From Isoetes taiwanensis (Eukaryota > Streptophyta > Lycopodiopsida > Isoetales > Isoetaceae): a stretch of 64,000 nt of DNA. The stretch covers positions 8,266,655-8,330,654 of the forward strand of contig JAJEKV010000054.1 in the NCBI GenBank assembly GCA_021234155.1, written 5' to 3'. The notes under the pieces were generated by a model. The model was given only the letters and a program-made list of their open reading frames with translations, searched no databases and was not told where the DNA came from. Shown one piece after another: positions 1-11,612 of the stretch. Both the position numbers and the translations under genes were made by a program. Positions within the stretch are counted from its first letter, which is position 1. Each line of letters starts with the position of its first letter.

Positions 1-88
1 GATTTTCTGAATTTGGGGCGAGCTTAAATTTAATATTTGGAATGAACGTTGTTAGGGCAGTCCCATTCTTACACGAGGGTTAGGAGGA

Positions 89-2279
89 ATGACGGACGTA
101 GAGACTGTAGACAAGAGATGGTGGGAGAGAGGCAGGGAGAAATTCGGGAACTCTGGCTTCTTTAAGTTTTCAGAAGCTTTGCTTGGTCGAAAGGAAAGCC
201 TCCCAGCTTGGTCGCAGAGTGATGTGGAGGAGTTTATGTCTTCGGATCCAGTATATGGCTCTCAGGTGTTTTCTTGTTTGGGCTTTGCTGCTGGTTTCTT
301 CTTTTTCCGTTTTACCATATCTGTGATTTTTCACGATTGTATTTGGATGTTGGAAGTTCCGTTAAGAGTAAATCTTATGAGCTATTTCTTGATCCCCGTT
401 TTAAAAGTTTTGCAAGGAGCCCGTTGATGCCTAATCATAATGCAAAGAAAAATCGTGTCACTACGAAATTTAAAAAGTTGGTTATGCTTTATGGGTTATT
501 GTTGGAAGCTTACACAAAAAAATGTTTCTTCCATACAGCTAAAGTTAATGAGGCAAGGGGCTCAAGTGTCTGCCGTGGGTGCACTAATTGGCGGACTCAC
601 TTCAGCTTTCATTTGTTACCGGTATTCTCACAGTGTGCCAGGTACGTCCTTTGCTTGGCTCAAATTAATTATGATTTTTATATCGAGGCATCCATATGTG
701 TAAGATTTTGCCTTGTCGATCAGAAGAAAATAAGTAATGGCCTTTGTGAGTTTTCTTCCACATTAGAATTGTTGTACCATTTTCAACCTGGAACTTTGAT
801 CTTTAGGCTCAGGTCTGAGGACAATATTTGCGATGACTAATAGTATAGTATTAAGGCAAGCTTTGTATATCAGGCATGTGCGTTCGAAGCAAAAAATAAA
901 GAATTTACATGAAACAAAGTGCATAGGAACTATCAGGGTAGATTGGCAGAGCAGAAACCATATGTTTTTAAGGAGCAGCAACAGGCCTTTAACCGAGTCC
1001 TTGAGGGAGAGCAATGATATTATTGAACTCATAAGTTTGGTCTTTGCTTTGACATCTTTTCTTTGTTCCTGTTTATGTTGCATAAATATGCCCTGCATTC
1101 AAAACCTCTGAATATCACCATTTGAATTGTAAGGCTTTTATGTTTTATTCCTGGCATGGTTTTCTCGAAATAACTCATCAACTGAAGTAGGAAACAGTCA
1201 ACAATAGTTCGGCCTTTTGTCCAGAATGTATACTAAGGTATAAGATTAAATGCATGCTTAAAAAGAAGTTGTATTCGTATCTTACAAGGTTGAATGCTCT
1301 GGATCAGGCCACATACAGCTGTTCAAGCATGGACAAAGCCAAATGATTTATGTTGGAATATTATTATTTGTTACAAGGTGTATGTAAAGAGACAAAAAGG
1401 ATGCACCATAAACAAGGAGACTTATGATGACATCTTCTAAGGACAAGAAAATAACTTTACTTGGAGTATGGTAACTGCAGGTTATTTTGAGACTGGAAGA
1501 CTGGTTATTTTGCATACCTTTCATCTGGTTCCTAGAGTCTTTGACACCATTATGATGTTGCATTCCTTCATCTGGTTGCTAGAATCTTTGATACCATGCA
1601 TACATGAGGTATTGCAACATGGAATTTAATACTTGATTGGGCACTCTCTGCATGAAGATGGCAGGGAGGATTGATGCTCCTCAAGACATATACAATTTGA
1701 TACCAGTCAGTAGTGAAAGGTTACTTGTATGATTATTTTACTTGAGCATTATTTGAGTCCCTTGGATGTAAAAAATGAGTGTTCAGATTGGCACTTGGAA
1801 ATAGCATGTATACTATAATTGCAGCAATGACATGATGGGTTGGTTGGAGAAGTAAACAGGTTCTCTGTTAACAAGGTACGGAGATAGTTAGAGATTTATA
1901 GTTTGCAAAGGTAATCATCCCATCTTCTGTTGTGTTTATCCTTTTGTGGCTGTCTCATTACCATTGAATTTTTGATACAAGTTAGAGCCATACATTAGCT
2001 CTATCATAACAGTCACCTTCAGCCTTACATTAGCACGTTGACAAGTCACCTCCATTTTCTTTATGATTGTAACCGATAATTGACTCTGCCTGAAATTCTT
2101 TTAATGTTTAGACTTTCTACTGTATGGCAGGTGCCTTTTTAGGCTTGGTTGGAGGGGCGGCAGTTGGCTTGGCTGTTGGCGAGGAGGCCGCTAACCATGC
2201 CTTTGGTTTATACAAGTTTGATACCATGGATGCAAATCTTAAATTCTTAGAATGGTGGGAGAAGAAAGTGGGAAACTAG
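89..2279 (+). CDS. SDH6: Succinate dehydrogenase subunit 6-like protein (3 exons)
   Basis: I read join(89..265, 539..641, 2131..2279), giving 142 residues and a stop. The three exons join in frame at clean GT-AG borders (donors at 266 and 642, acceptors at 538 and 2130). The protein has a charged N-terminus, then WSQSDVEEFMSSDPVYGSQ, two hydrophobic glycine-rich segments (about residues 65-90 and 94-112) and a C-terminus with LYKFDTMDANLKFLEWWEKK. That layout, the SDVEEF..SDPV motif and the length match the plant-specific subunit 6 of mitochondrial complex II, a small membrane-anchoring protein of succinate dehydrogenase in the inner membrane. Family assignment is from memory of the plant protein. 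Intron 2 is long (642-2130). The start is the first ATG after an upstream stop. Confidence 0.78.
642..2130 (+). other. Long intron 2 of the SDH6-like gene
   Basis: This 1.5-kb AT-rich stretch separates exons 2 and 3 of the SDH6-like gene. Short ORFs in it have no recognisable domain. It begins GTACGT and ends TATGGCAG. I see no transposon or RNA gene inside it. Confidence 0.6.
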
Positions 2280-3600
2280 ATCGTGTTTGTTGATAATTCC
2301 CTTCTTCTTGACTCTGATGATCTTTTGGCTGCAAAGCATCTGTCATGATATGGCAAAACTCAAAATTTCATGCATGGGACATGCACACGTTCCTTGTACA
2401 TGTTCTTGTGAATAAGATAATATTCAGTAAATGAATCATGACTGGGTGGTCTGTTTTTTTGTTTTTTTTTTCATGCTATAATTTCTCTCCTGCTGTTGAC
2501 TGAAAAGTATCATTGAATGAAGCTTGTGTACATATCTGTAGCATGTAGATTTATTGTGTTTTGGTTTGGAGAAAGCATTAAATGCTTACGAATCTCCTCC
2601 ACTTTGGAAAGTACCGTTGAAGTACCATCGGCTGGAAATTTGTTTCTCTGCAATATATGGGCATCGTATCAGACTGTAACATGACTGAAGACCAGGGTTT
2701 AGGATCTGCTTCTAGAAATTTGGCAGCTCCCTTTCCAGAACCTGCTACTGTAAATGATGGCTCTAGCCACACTTTGTGCAAACGTCAATACAGACGTTCA
2801 AATGAAAATAACATGCAAATTTTAGAAAGGACGATCCATCAGACCTTCCAATTAACATGCAAATCTTAGAAAGGACCATCTTAGAAAGGACCTGATTCAT
2901 GCATGTTCTCCAATAATTAAAGTTGTGAACTTGTACAAGAAAATAAGAATACAAATCATCACCATAATAATAATTATTTTTTATCGTCCATGGAGACTAA
3001 TTGGCCTATGAGACTTAATCAAGGAGTGTATTAGACATATTATACCACTCTTAATGTCGCAATGGTCTTTGTCATTAATCAATTTGGGTGAATGTAAGTA
3101 TTGGAACTCTTAAGTGGCAATCAATTTGGCTGAATGTAAGTATTAGAACTCTTACGGATTTGACAACATGCATGTTCAAACATAAGCAGCTCTCTCTTAA
3201 ATTTTGGACTGAAGTATAAGAATAGCTATTTATGTTTCCAATAGATCTCCTACTAAATCCTTGTAGACACAAACACCTTTTGAAGTGCTATATGGTCATA
3301 AAAATACGCAGTGCTGCAGAAGGTACCAAAAAGTCGTATGTCCATCTTTTTGGGTTGCCCCTAGGGGGGCAAGCCCTTGTCGATGTGGGTTTATGGCATA
3401 TTCCAGGTATATGTTAGTATATGCCAGGAATATGCCAATGACTGCTCCAAACTTGCTATAAGCTGTAAACTGGCAGTGGCCGCTGTTCTTGGGCAGCCAT
3501 TTAGAAACCGGTTCGGTGCTTAGCGACGGATTGGCTAATCGTGTTGGTCCCTTGAAGGTCCATTGTCATGATTGGGCTATGTAGCTATTAGATTGTTGTG
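2280..3600. other. Intergenic, with short local duplications
   Basis: No gene is recognised here. A local duplication with a period of about 42 bases lies at 3077-3159 (ATCAATTTGGSTGAATGTAA twice). A shorter one lies at 2812-2892, with repeated TTAGAAAGGACC motifs. The rest is AT-rich and unremarkable. Confidence 0.4.
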
Positions 3601-3947
3601 ATTGTTTGTTGAAGTATTGCAGATGCTAATATTGCATTTTATAGGCATGGCGTATGTTTGCCGTGCAACATGGATGCTCTGGCCACAATGAATATGTTCA
3701 TTCCGACATTTCTCAGGTTGCAGTGACCCCCCTTCTCCTTCTGTGGCCTCCATAGATCGGTCAGGCCTTTTTCAAGTTCCAGATATATATTTTCAACGAG
3801 CTAAATAAAGATCCGGCTGCTATGGCAGCAAGCTTGGAATTCTGAGGAGGATGCTGAGTCGGGGCAATTACACCCCTTTTTCTGGCCCCTGGCAAGGTTT
3901 CGTCTTCCGTCGTGGATTTTCAGAGAATATGGGGTTCTTCGTCTGAG

Positions 3948-4294
3948 TAAGAGCATATGGATTGCGGGGATGCTTGTAAGAAATACACAGAAGACCTGTT
4001 GAAAAGTTGGCCTTCGAATTGCTGGAACTTTTGGCTCAAAGCCTGGAATTGCCATCAAAATCTTTCTGTGAGTTTTTTGTGAATCATTCCACCAGGGTGC
4101 GCCTGAATTACTATCCTAAATGCCCGTCGCCTGATCTGGTGCTCGGAGTAAGTAGGCATAAGGATGGATGTGCACTAACAGTATTAGGACAGGACCAAGT
4201 TGGGGGTCTTCAAGTTAGAAGATGGGATGGAGAATGGATCCCTGTGAAGCCACGCCCTGGTGCATTTGCTGTAAATGTTGGAGACTTGATTCAG
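3948..4294 (+). pseudogene. 2-oxoglutarate/Fe(II) dioxygenase exon fragment
   Basis: The frame from about 4007 encodes a typical plant 2-OG/Fe(II) oxygenase core: LNYYPKCPSPDLVLGVSRHK, then an H-x-D iron motif (HKD), then GGLQV, and PGAFAVNVGDLIQ running into a good donor (CAG|GTATGA at 4295). Upstream coding similarity (a CKKYTEDL-like helix at about 3963-3998) is in another frame, so at least one indel separates them. A stop precedes the region in each usable frame. The next exon, which should carry the second iron histidine and the 2-OG arginine, is not visible downstream. The family includes flavonol synthase and SRG1-like enzymes. With no 5' part and no 3' catalytic exon, it cannot work as it stands. 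Confidence 0.75.
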
Positions 4295-5035
4295 GTATGA
4301 TCACAACATGTGGAAGATCATCAAAGTTACTTCTTAGCCTGAATATTACTTTGCTTTAGCTAAGAAGATCTCTCAAATGTATCAACAAAGTTTACTAGAT
4401 ATCAATGTCGAAACTAATATGGCCAGATCGCCTCTGTTATGAATAAATATGATGAGAAATTTTAATGGGGGTGCTTTAAGCGGCACCACCAACAAGCTGG
4501 AAACCCAAAAATTAGCTAAAATAAATAAACACTCAAAAATCCAGAAATTTCAATGCTCTGGCGATTTACGGCTAGATAGCCGCATGAAGAGAGGAGGAAA
4601 TATGTGCCCTGTACAGGATTTTTGCCGGATTTGATCTCCCCTGTTTTTGCTAAGGTCTCCCTTATTTTCGTTGCTAAGCTCTCCAATGTTGGCTATGGCA
4701 CCTCAAATGTTTTGCAGGTTCTGATTATGGCGATTGGAGAGCATTCAAGTTCTAGCAACCCAGGCTTCCGGATGGGGATAGGGATAGATATTGAGACATA
4801 GGGAGCAGGTTGTAGGGAGCGGGACGAGATGCACATGGCTAGCGATGATGCCCTTAGAACCTCACTTTGATATCAAGATGAAGTAAATCTTGCTGTATGA
4901 ATGCATTCAGAGCCCACAACTCCTACTTCAGTCAGAAGTTTTTCTTCAATCTTTGGCTATAGCGGCAGTCAGCCCATGGCAGAAAACAAAGGATTCCGGT
5001 TGAATTAATCTATTTTTCTTTTCCTTGGAGTTCCT

Positions 5036-5240
5036 TAGATTCTGGAAATATTGCCGGTGATAGATCAAACTGAGCAAACAAACGGGTTTACTGCTTCAAT
5101 CAAAATAATCACTTTGATGAAGTCCTGCTATATATCAGACTTTTTTAATCTTGTGAATCGCGTGCAATCCTGTGCTTGGTGCACAAACAGAAAGCCGAAC
5201 TGCTGGCTTGATCCTTTGCCGGCAATATTTCCAGAATCTA
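5036..5240. repeat. 22-bp perfect inverted repeat, 161-bp spacer
   Basis: The arms 5036-5057 and 5219-5240 are exact reverse complements over 22 bases (core TTCTGGAAATATTGCCGG), and weaker matching continues inward. Just downstream, 5283-5300 is an 18-base perfect palindrome, CCAGAATCGCGATTCTGG. This could be a small foldback element. No target duplication was found. Confidence 0.55.
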
Positions 5241-5763
5241 TAGCGGATTCTGCATGGGCTAACATGAATCGCCATGGGCTGACCAGAATCGCGATTCTGG
5301 CTCGTTTGTCTGCTATGGTCGATGTGACTCTTTTGTCGCCTTTTGTTCTAGCTTTCCACTCTTTAATGCTTGCCTAGGTGCCTACGTGTGGCAAAGTCCT
5401 AGGCGCTTCACAGTTTTTCCGGTCCAAAAATTGATTTTTCGGTTCCCATGTCCAAAAATTGATTTTCCGGTTCCCAAAAAATATAGCAGGATATATGGCC
5501 GATCAAAAAAAGGCCGTATAAGGATTTAGCCGACTCATATTTATATGTGTAGGATTTTTTCCGGTTAAAAAAAAAGTTATAGGATTTTTTTTATAAGGGT
5601 AGCTAGTATATATTTTCTTTATGGCTTATATTCCTACCTTAAGCTACCTGTACCTCTAATAATTTCTAATAATTAGTATTGCTTGCTAGCTTAGCTACCT
5701 CTAATAATTATTGAGTTAATAATGGTAACGAAAAGGCCAATTAAAAAAAAAAAAAAAAAGAAG

Positions 5764-6092
5764 GAATTGTGGACAGTTCTGCATTTATGGAGGAGTTCCA
5801 AAGGTGGAAGATTCTTGCTTGTGAAGAGTGGAGAGGTCGCACTTTCCTTGACATGTGGAGTATTGTAAGTGCTCATTCAAATTGGGTAGAGAAATTTCCA
5901 AACCTGTTACGAGTTGCTTTTATTGGCATGGTGCAATGTTGTAGCATCGCGAGTTGTGGCGTGGTTTTTGAGAATTAACTTCATGAAGAATAAGTTTAGG
6001 AACCAGCTCAACACGGACACTCTTAATGCACTTGTTCGCATCTCATTGGAGGGACCTAGTATGGAAGACTTTAACTTTCTTTGCAGCTAGAC
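5764..6092 (+). pseudogene. hAT-type transposase C-terminal remnant
   Basis: The first frame reads EEFQRWKILACEEWRGRTFL followed by DMWSIVSAHSNWVEKFPNLL. After about 5950 the similarity moves to another frame with NQLNTDTLNALVRISLEGPS and MEDFNF before a stop. The pairing of the ..NRLNTDTLxALMRISIEGP.. signature with the preceding W..L helices is typical of the C-terminal dimerisation region of hAT transposases and derived zinc-finger proteins. At least one indel breaks it and the N-terminal two thirds are absent. An A-rich tract (about 5742-5760) sits directly upstream. Confidence 0.6.
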
Positions 6093-6099
6093 TACTCAT

Positions 6100-7080
6100 T
6101 GGCGAAATCTTTCGCCAATTCTGAGGCACATTTTTACAGGATTATGACTTGTTTATGTTAATTTTGTTGCAATTTAATAGGAAAATCAACTGTTCTTTGT
6201 AGGCTATAAATTTGTTTTAATATCCTTTTATTTTTGAGATTTGAAGGAAATTTTCCGAACCAAAATTTTATTACTAGGATAAATCCCATTCAAATTTGTA
6301 GATGCCTGTTCATCCCACGCCTAGTAGGAAATTTTCCTGTTCGTTTAAAATACTTTGCCATACACTGCTAGGTGCTTTAGATCCTTTCTGGCTATGGATT
6401 GATCCATAAGGGCCATTATGGTTACTTTTCACCCTAGCTAATTCTGCTGGATCCTTAGCTAACTCACATTGACATATATAAAAGGCAAAGGAGAAAGTCT
6501 TTATAGATACCTGCCAAAGGAGAATTGTATTTCACACATCTTAATATGGTGATTTTGTGGCCTAACGAAGCTAGTTTTTCATATAGTTGCAATAACGGAA
6601 GTGCGTGAGAAGGAGTCTAGTTGAAAAATTGCTATTATATGGATTGTTTGTGATGCCATTCTTGCTCTGTAACTCAGCCAGGTCTCGACAATTTTAGGTC
6701 CCAACGATTGGGTCTAGAACAGTGATTGAGCTTAAGGTAAACAGGCCGCAGCCAGAGGATAATCCATATTTTCCATGTTCAAGCCGGATTCAAGCCCATA
6801 TCATTACTTCCCACAGATTCGACTGTAACAAGAGCCGCTCAAAAATCTCGCAGGCAATGTATTGGATTCGGTTGTGCTGTAGATTGAGTAGTTGGGCAAG
6901 AACATGCCAGATTCGTATTGCTTAGGAGTAGGATTTTTTGCCTCAATCCCCTGGTATCAAATCCAGCCTAAAATCGCAACAAAAACGTTTTCAGAATTGC
7001 TAAACATGGCTTGACTCAGATGAATCTGGCAACACATATAGGGCTTGAATCAGATGCAGCTCAAGCATAAAAATGCCTTA
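6100..7080. other. AT-rich intergenic stretch
   Basis: No gene is recognised. A short segment at about 6455-6490 (TAGCTAACTCACATTGACAT, then ATATAAAAG) recurs at about 10,766-10,795, on the other side of the LINE. The two flanks therefore share a small dispersed or duplicated sequence. Confidence 0.35.
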
Positions 7081-7147
7081 GCTATTATACCGGGGCTCGC
7101 CCATTTATTAGACGTGAGGGGGATTTAAGTAATTGTTCTTCCCATAG

Positions 7148-7182
7148 TGTGAGAGAGAGAGAGAAGGAAGGAAGGAAGGAAG
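7148..7182. repeat. GA / GGAA microsatellite
   Basis: A run of GAGAGAGAGAGA is followed by four or so GGAA units. It is one of several GA-rich tracts around the LINE. Confidence 0.8.
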
Positions 7183-7426
7183 GTGTATTTTTACGTCGTA
7201 GCACTAGCCAGCATCCCTTAGGACATACGACGGCACATGGCATGTTCTTGCAATCATCCTTCAAGGAGCACCGCCCCCTACAAGGATACCAGGGGCCAAA
7301 GGTCCTAAGATGCCAAGATCCTAGTGAGGTTCGGACACGAGACCTCAATGTGCTAGAGAGAGAGAAGTGAAGTGAAGTGTATTAAGTCTTTGGGAGGCCT
7401 CAAAGGCCTAAAAGACAACCAAAATT

Positions 7427-8362
7427 TTACATAATATCATAAAAGAGTAGATGAGTTTCAGAGTCCTCATCTAACTCATCGCTCTCAATCAACATATCTT
7501 CATCATCTAAGATACTATTTAATCTTCTCAAACAATTCTCTCTACATCTCAGTAATTCTAATAAATATTCCCCAACCTTATCTCCTTCCATATTGAAGAA
7601 GGTCTGAAGATCTTCGGCGTGAACTCCATGTCGTGCCCTCAAAGAATGATATGCACTACAACGAAGCAATGTGTGATCTTCATCTTCTATTTGTTCTTCT
7701 CCACAAATCTTGCAATATCTCTCTGCCCTAGGAACAATACGCCCCCATCTCCCAGTTTCCACCCCCAGATGATGTGAACTTAGACGAATCCTCCCTATTG
7801 CATGTCTTTTCTTTATGGAGATATTTTTCTGTAGATATTTTGCCATTTCCAAGCCAGGGTTCATATTTTGCCTGTACATAATCATCTTTGTTTTAGGTTG
7901 AGACCACACCTTCTTATAAACCTTATCAAAAATCCATTGTCTCAGGTTATCCTTTATGAGAAGGGCATCCTGCCATTCTATATCCCATTTCTTTAATTAC
8001 TTAATCACATCCTGAAACCATCCTTTATCCTTACTACCCAAAAGAGCCCTATGAGGAAGTCGTGTGTTATCCATGGCTGACACCTTTTTCAAGTATCTAA
8101 TGCATCTGACCAATGCTTCTCCTTCTAAAGGCATAAGCCCACATTCCGTCAACATCATCTGATAAGGGGTTTGAGCTTTTACACCTAATTCAAGGCGTAT
8201 GAACTTCTTCAAAATCTGCTCCAAATCATCCCATAATCCCTGTGGAAGGCTGGGTCCCCATATTTCACTCCCATATAGTGCTACACTCTGAACAAGTGAC
8301 ACAAAATGTTTCTGTTTGAGCGACCAAGACCATAAATGAGCTTCCCTGCACAAACTTTGCAT
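7427..8362 (-). pseudogene. LINE 1 C-terminal region with Cys-His zinc motif
   Basis: Two frames (7997-8362 and 7427-7909) hold the post-RT region: SLVQSVALYGSEIWGP (the thumb/connection segment common after LINE RTs) and then CKICGEEQIEDEDHTLLRCS, a C-x2-C-x9-H-x4-C motif. The same architecture recurs in the plus-strand LINE (CRICDGGRIEDENHMINDCP), so the motif belongs to the family. A frame change near 7,990 breaks the region. Confidence 0.75.
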
Positions 8363-8442
8363 AGCATAAAGAGCCCTATGGCTTCCATCAATTCTCTGTT
8401 GGATACATGTATTCCATCTATGGTTTCTGTGAAAAATCAGCC

Positions 8443-9682
8443 CTAAATACTTATATGGCTTTTCTTTGTATTGAAATGAGCCCTCCTGTTTAAGCGACCT
8501 ACTATCATGATACTTGTCTTCTCAAGGTTCACCTGCATTCCTGTAGCATCACAAAAGTTGGCTAATCCATCCAAATGTTTCTGCATGGAGCCTGGTGATC
8601 GAGCAAAAATGACCACGTCATCGGCATACATCAATAGTTGTACTACATAACCATGAATATCCGTCCCTTCTGGACAACTGTTATGTAGCCAGCTCTCAAG
8701 ACTATCAATAAATAATCCAAACAGAGTAGGTGACATTGGGCAGCCTTGCTTGACCCCAATGTTACTATCAATATATTCCGGATTTTCTAAAGAAAGAGGA
8801 AAGGAGAGCTGTATTAGTACCTTTTCATATAACACTTGCACTGATGCTCGTAATTGCTCCGGAACTCCCAACTTCTCTAGTCTCTCCCATAGCTGAGATC
8901 TAGGCACTTTATCGAAGGCTTTTCTGAAATCCACAAAGGCTACATAGACAGGTTTCTTGGTCCCCTTCATTGAGTCAAATATAGATTTGAGCATCAGGAG
9001 ATGATCTATCGTGGATCTGCCAGCTCTAAAACCTGCGTGTTTCAGATCTTTTGTGATTAATCTCTGCCCATGTACTGATTTTCTTCTCCAGAATGGATGC
9101 CAGCAACTTTGTTAACAATCCACTTACCAATATTGTTCTATAATTATTAATATCACCCACAACACCTCTCTTATATACAGGTATCACCCGGTTAACCTGC
9201 CACTCCAGTGGCATTCCCTGCGCAACTGCTTTTGTGAACAGATCAGCAATGATTGGATGGAGTTTTGGCCCTGCCCATTTCAGATGCTCTGCACAAAGGC
9301 CTTGAATATCCTTGGCCTTACCATTTGCAAGTCGTGATATGCCATCAGCCACTTCTTCTGCTGAAATTAACAAATTTAAGCGATTATGCTGAATAGAGCT
9401 AAGGGTCCCGTCTGAATGATGATAAAGATTGTGCACATGCTTCCAAAGCACATCCAAATCTAGAGGGAACTCCTGTTTTCTGTTTTTGCGTAGTGTGTTC
9501 CAGAAGTTTTTAGGAGTTTTTAGGATCAGATAGGTAGCTATTGTATAGAAACTCTTGCTTATAATAAATGAATCGCCCTTTCTTTTGCCTGAGTATCTTC
9601 CTGTAAGCTTTTCTATACTGTTCTTTAGCCACCCCATAACTACTCCTCCATTTAGATTTTGCTTCTTTACAAGCAGAATCAT
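8443..9682 (-). pseudogene. LINE 1 reverse transcriptase domain (frameshifted)
   Basis: The first part (9026-9682) contains LPLEWQ-like fingers residues (MPLEWQVNRVIPVYKRG) and NYRTILVSG. The frame breaks near 9060, and the next frame (8443-8994) continues with FVDFRKAFDKVP, GVKQGCPMSPTLFGL and the catalytic box YADDVVIFA. Sequence conservation runs across the break, so it reflects a 1-2 base indel and not a gene end. The RT cannot be made as one chain. Confidence 0.82.
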
Positions 9683-9849
9683 ACCATGAATTACATGGTA
9701 GCCCTTTCATACTTCGTTTGGAGGTAAAAACCTCTGTAGCGGAACCTGATAGCAGGTCACATAATTGCTTGCTAGCCATTGACAAGTCTGTATCCCATTG
9801 AATGGTTTGCAGATCTTGCTCCAGCTTAGCCTGATAGCATTCTTTCAAA

Positions 9850-10585
9850 CTAGGCCTGAGATAATATTTGGGCTGCGTGATATTCTTGCATGTACTCTGG
9901 TGCATTGGCAGCAATGGTTAGCTTCAATGGACAATGGTCTGACTCCAGCTGTTCTTCTCCTATCTGAAAATCTATTACATGGTGTAACGTATGATCTGCT
10001 ATTATAACATAATCAACAATGCTTCTGGATCTACAGGTGGTTCTTTCCGTCCCTGGATATCTGGCCAAACCATTACATATAATCATGTTAGTACTGCAAC
10101 ATAATGTTAACAAAAACCGACCTGTTTTAGTAATGATGTGATCTTGTGAATGTCTACTCCAACCATTTGCCGCTAATTCAGCATTGTCCATTTGTTCTAA
10201 CCAAAGCGGATCATGCATGTCTATATAAACTGCTGCCTGTTTTTCACCTGTTTGGCCATTGAAGTCTCCAACTAAAATTACTTCTCCCTTATTTTGAAAA
10301 TCCATAATGTCTTGTTCAATCCCAAAGAAAGGATCGTCCTGTGAAGCTTCGGTTTCATTATATATTTTTTGATGTCTCGGTGCAAAGTAACAAATGGCCA
10401 TGTAATATACTGCTTTTGAACCATTTATCTCCAACCACATATATTGGCCGTTTTTATCACGTTTAATTCCTGTCACAACTTCCCTATATCTTGTTCTTAC
10501 ATAACATGCCAGTCCACCATTACCATTATCTGTTGTTCCAAATCTGTTACTTCTGACTGAATAAATTAAATCAAGCTCGGGTATA
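9850..10585 (-). pseudogene. LINE 1 APE-type endonuclease domain
   Basis: The frame reads NGNGGLACYV, then ILVGDFNGQTGE (the GDFN metal-site motif), then RSIVDYVI and LESDHCPLKLTI (the SDH catalytic end). These are the signature motifs of apurinic-endonuclease-like nickases of LINEs. The domain start with its N and E catalytic residues is lost to 5' truncation. The Ser-Leu run encoded upstream is only the CT microsatellite read through. Confidence 0.8.
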
Positions 10586-10586
10586 C

Positions 10587-10668
<82 letters not shown>
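10586..10668. repeat. GA dinucleotide microsatellite
   Basis: A nearly pure GA run of about 80 bases starts at CTAGAGAG. It directly abuts the 5' end of the minus-strand LINE and carries one copy of the presumed target duplication. Confidence 0.95.
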
Positions 10669-10980
10669 AGACTCCTGGCAATTCGCAGCCAATTATAAGT
10701 GCAATTATAATGTGTGATAGCATATTAGGCTGCTATTGCTGGATGACCTAATGCAACAGAATATATAGCTAACTCACATTTACATATATAAAAGACATTG
10801 GACATGCATAACAAACTCATACATAAAACTATATTCGTCATTAATATATATTTTTGCATTGCTTTCAATATGGAGGTTAGAGTTCTCCAAGTTAGACACA
10901 TTTAGTTCAATTTCACAGGTCCATACCTGAGTTCCTTTCGACTTAATACAAACCCTCCTTTGTCACGAGTAGAGCAAAAG

Positions 10981-11024
10981 AAATGTTCGCAACGCCCTTG
11001 GTCGCCGCGATAAATTTCTTGTAT
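10981..11024 (-). mobile_element. CACTA-like transposon end, copy A
   Basis: Read on the minus strand this is TATACAAGAAATTTATCGCG followed by GCGACCAAGGGCG. It matches copies B (11,563) and C (16,043) over about 35 bases. CACTA elements start CACTACAAGAAA and often have GC-rich subterminal palindromes of this kind. The outer CACT is mutated. No partner end was found at a suitable distance. Confidence 0.45.
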
Positions 11025-11042
11025 ACTTTAAACATATTGAGT

Positions 11043-11262
11043 ACTTTGCACATGCTTACCTTATGAATGTATTTTGCTATATATTAACTCATATGGATTT
11101 CATTTTGCTATATGTTAAAACCCACCCTTTAAACATGCTCATCTTATGAGCGCATTTTGCTATACGTTAAAAATAAACTAATGAAAACCTACTCATCCTA
11201 CGAGTGCATTTTGCTATATGTTAAAAATAAACTAGTGAATTTTGCTATATGCTGAAGAATAA
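11043..11262. repeat. Degenerate tandem repeat, about 60-bp units
   Basis: Five diverged units share a core like ATTTTGCTATATGTTAAA, spaced irregularly by about 35-65 bases (e.g. near 11,072, 11,103, 11,156, 11,209 and 11,237). No ORF runs through it. Confidence 0.7.
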
Positions 11263-11361
11263 TAGAGATGATTTTATCCTACCACATGAGAATATTCTTA
11301 GAAATATTCTTTCATAAAACCCTCTAAGCCATCTTCAAAAAAACCATCCAAATAAATTTTC

Positions 11362-11446
11362 CATCAATGAGCGACTTTGAAAAGGAAGGTCTAATGGTTA
11401 AGATTCCCCATCAATGAGCGACTTTAAAAAGGAAGGTCTAATGGTT
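11362..11446. repeat. Short tandem duplication (two copies, ~47 bp)
   Basis: CCATCAATGAGCGACTTT followed by RAAAAGGAAGGTCTAATGGT occurs twice, starting at about 11,362 and 11,409, with a single base difference in the compared part. Confidence 0.85.
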
Positions 11447-11562
11447 TTCTTCCAGGTTAATGGCGATCAAAGACGATCGATCGTGAGAAGGGAAGGATTA
11501 TTATGGTACAAGCAATGGGGAGTGGTCCATAGTGAAAGAGTTATACAAATGTATTATATTAT

Positions 11563-11612
11563 TACAAGAAATTTATCGCGGCGGCCAAGGCCGCCGCAAA
11601 CATTTCTTTGGT
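11563..11612 (+). mobile_element. CACTA-like transposon end, copy B, with perfect palindrome
   Basis: TTACAAGAAATTTATC is followed by GCGGCGGCCAAGGCCGCCGC (11,578-11,597), a perfect inverted repeat with an AA centre, and then AAACATTTC. This is the form of CACTA subterminal sequence. The element would extend to the right. No matching right end was recognised. Confidence 0.5.

Larger units (their letters stand above)
7366..10585 (-). mobile_element. 5'-truncated non-LTR retrotransposon (LINE 1 of window)
   Basis: On the minus strand the order is endonuclease, reverse transcriptase, C-terminal zinc motif, then a short UTR with a TTCAC-type pentamer tail (about 7364-7380). Both flanks carry CTAGAGAGAGAGA (7353-7365 and 10,586-10,598), which I read as the target duplication. 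The endonuclease N-terminus is missing, so the element is 5'-truncated. The tail is a pentanucleotide repeat rather than poly(A), as in the second LINE at 19.96-24.6 kb. Confidence 0.8.

Noticed and set aside
3361-3435. Riboswitch or hairpin near CCTAGGGGGG and ATATGCCAGGAATATGCC
   Set aside because: Only short dyads (TATTCCAGG / CCAGGAATA); no conserved riboswitch core.
10586-10692. Ser-Leu repeat N-terminus of the LINE endonuclease ORF
   Set aside because: It is the CT microsatellite read through from the truncation point, not protein of the element.
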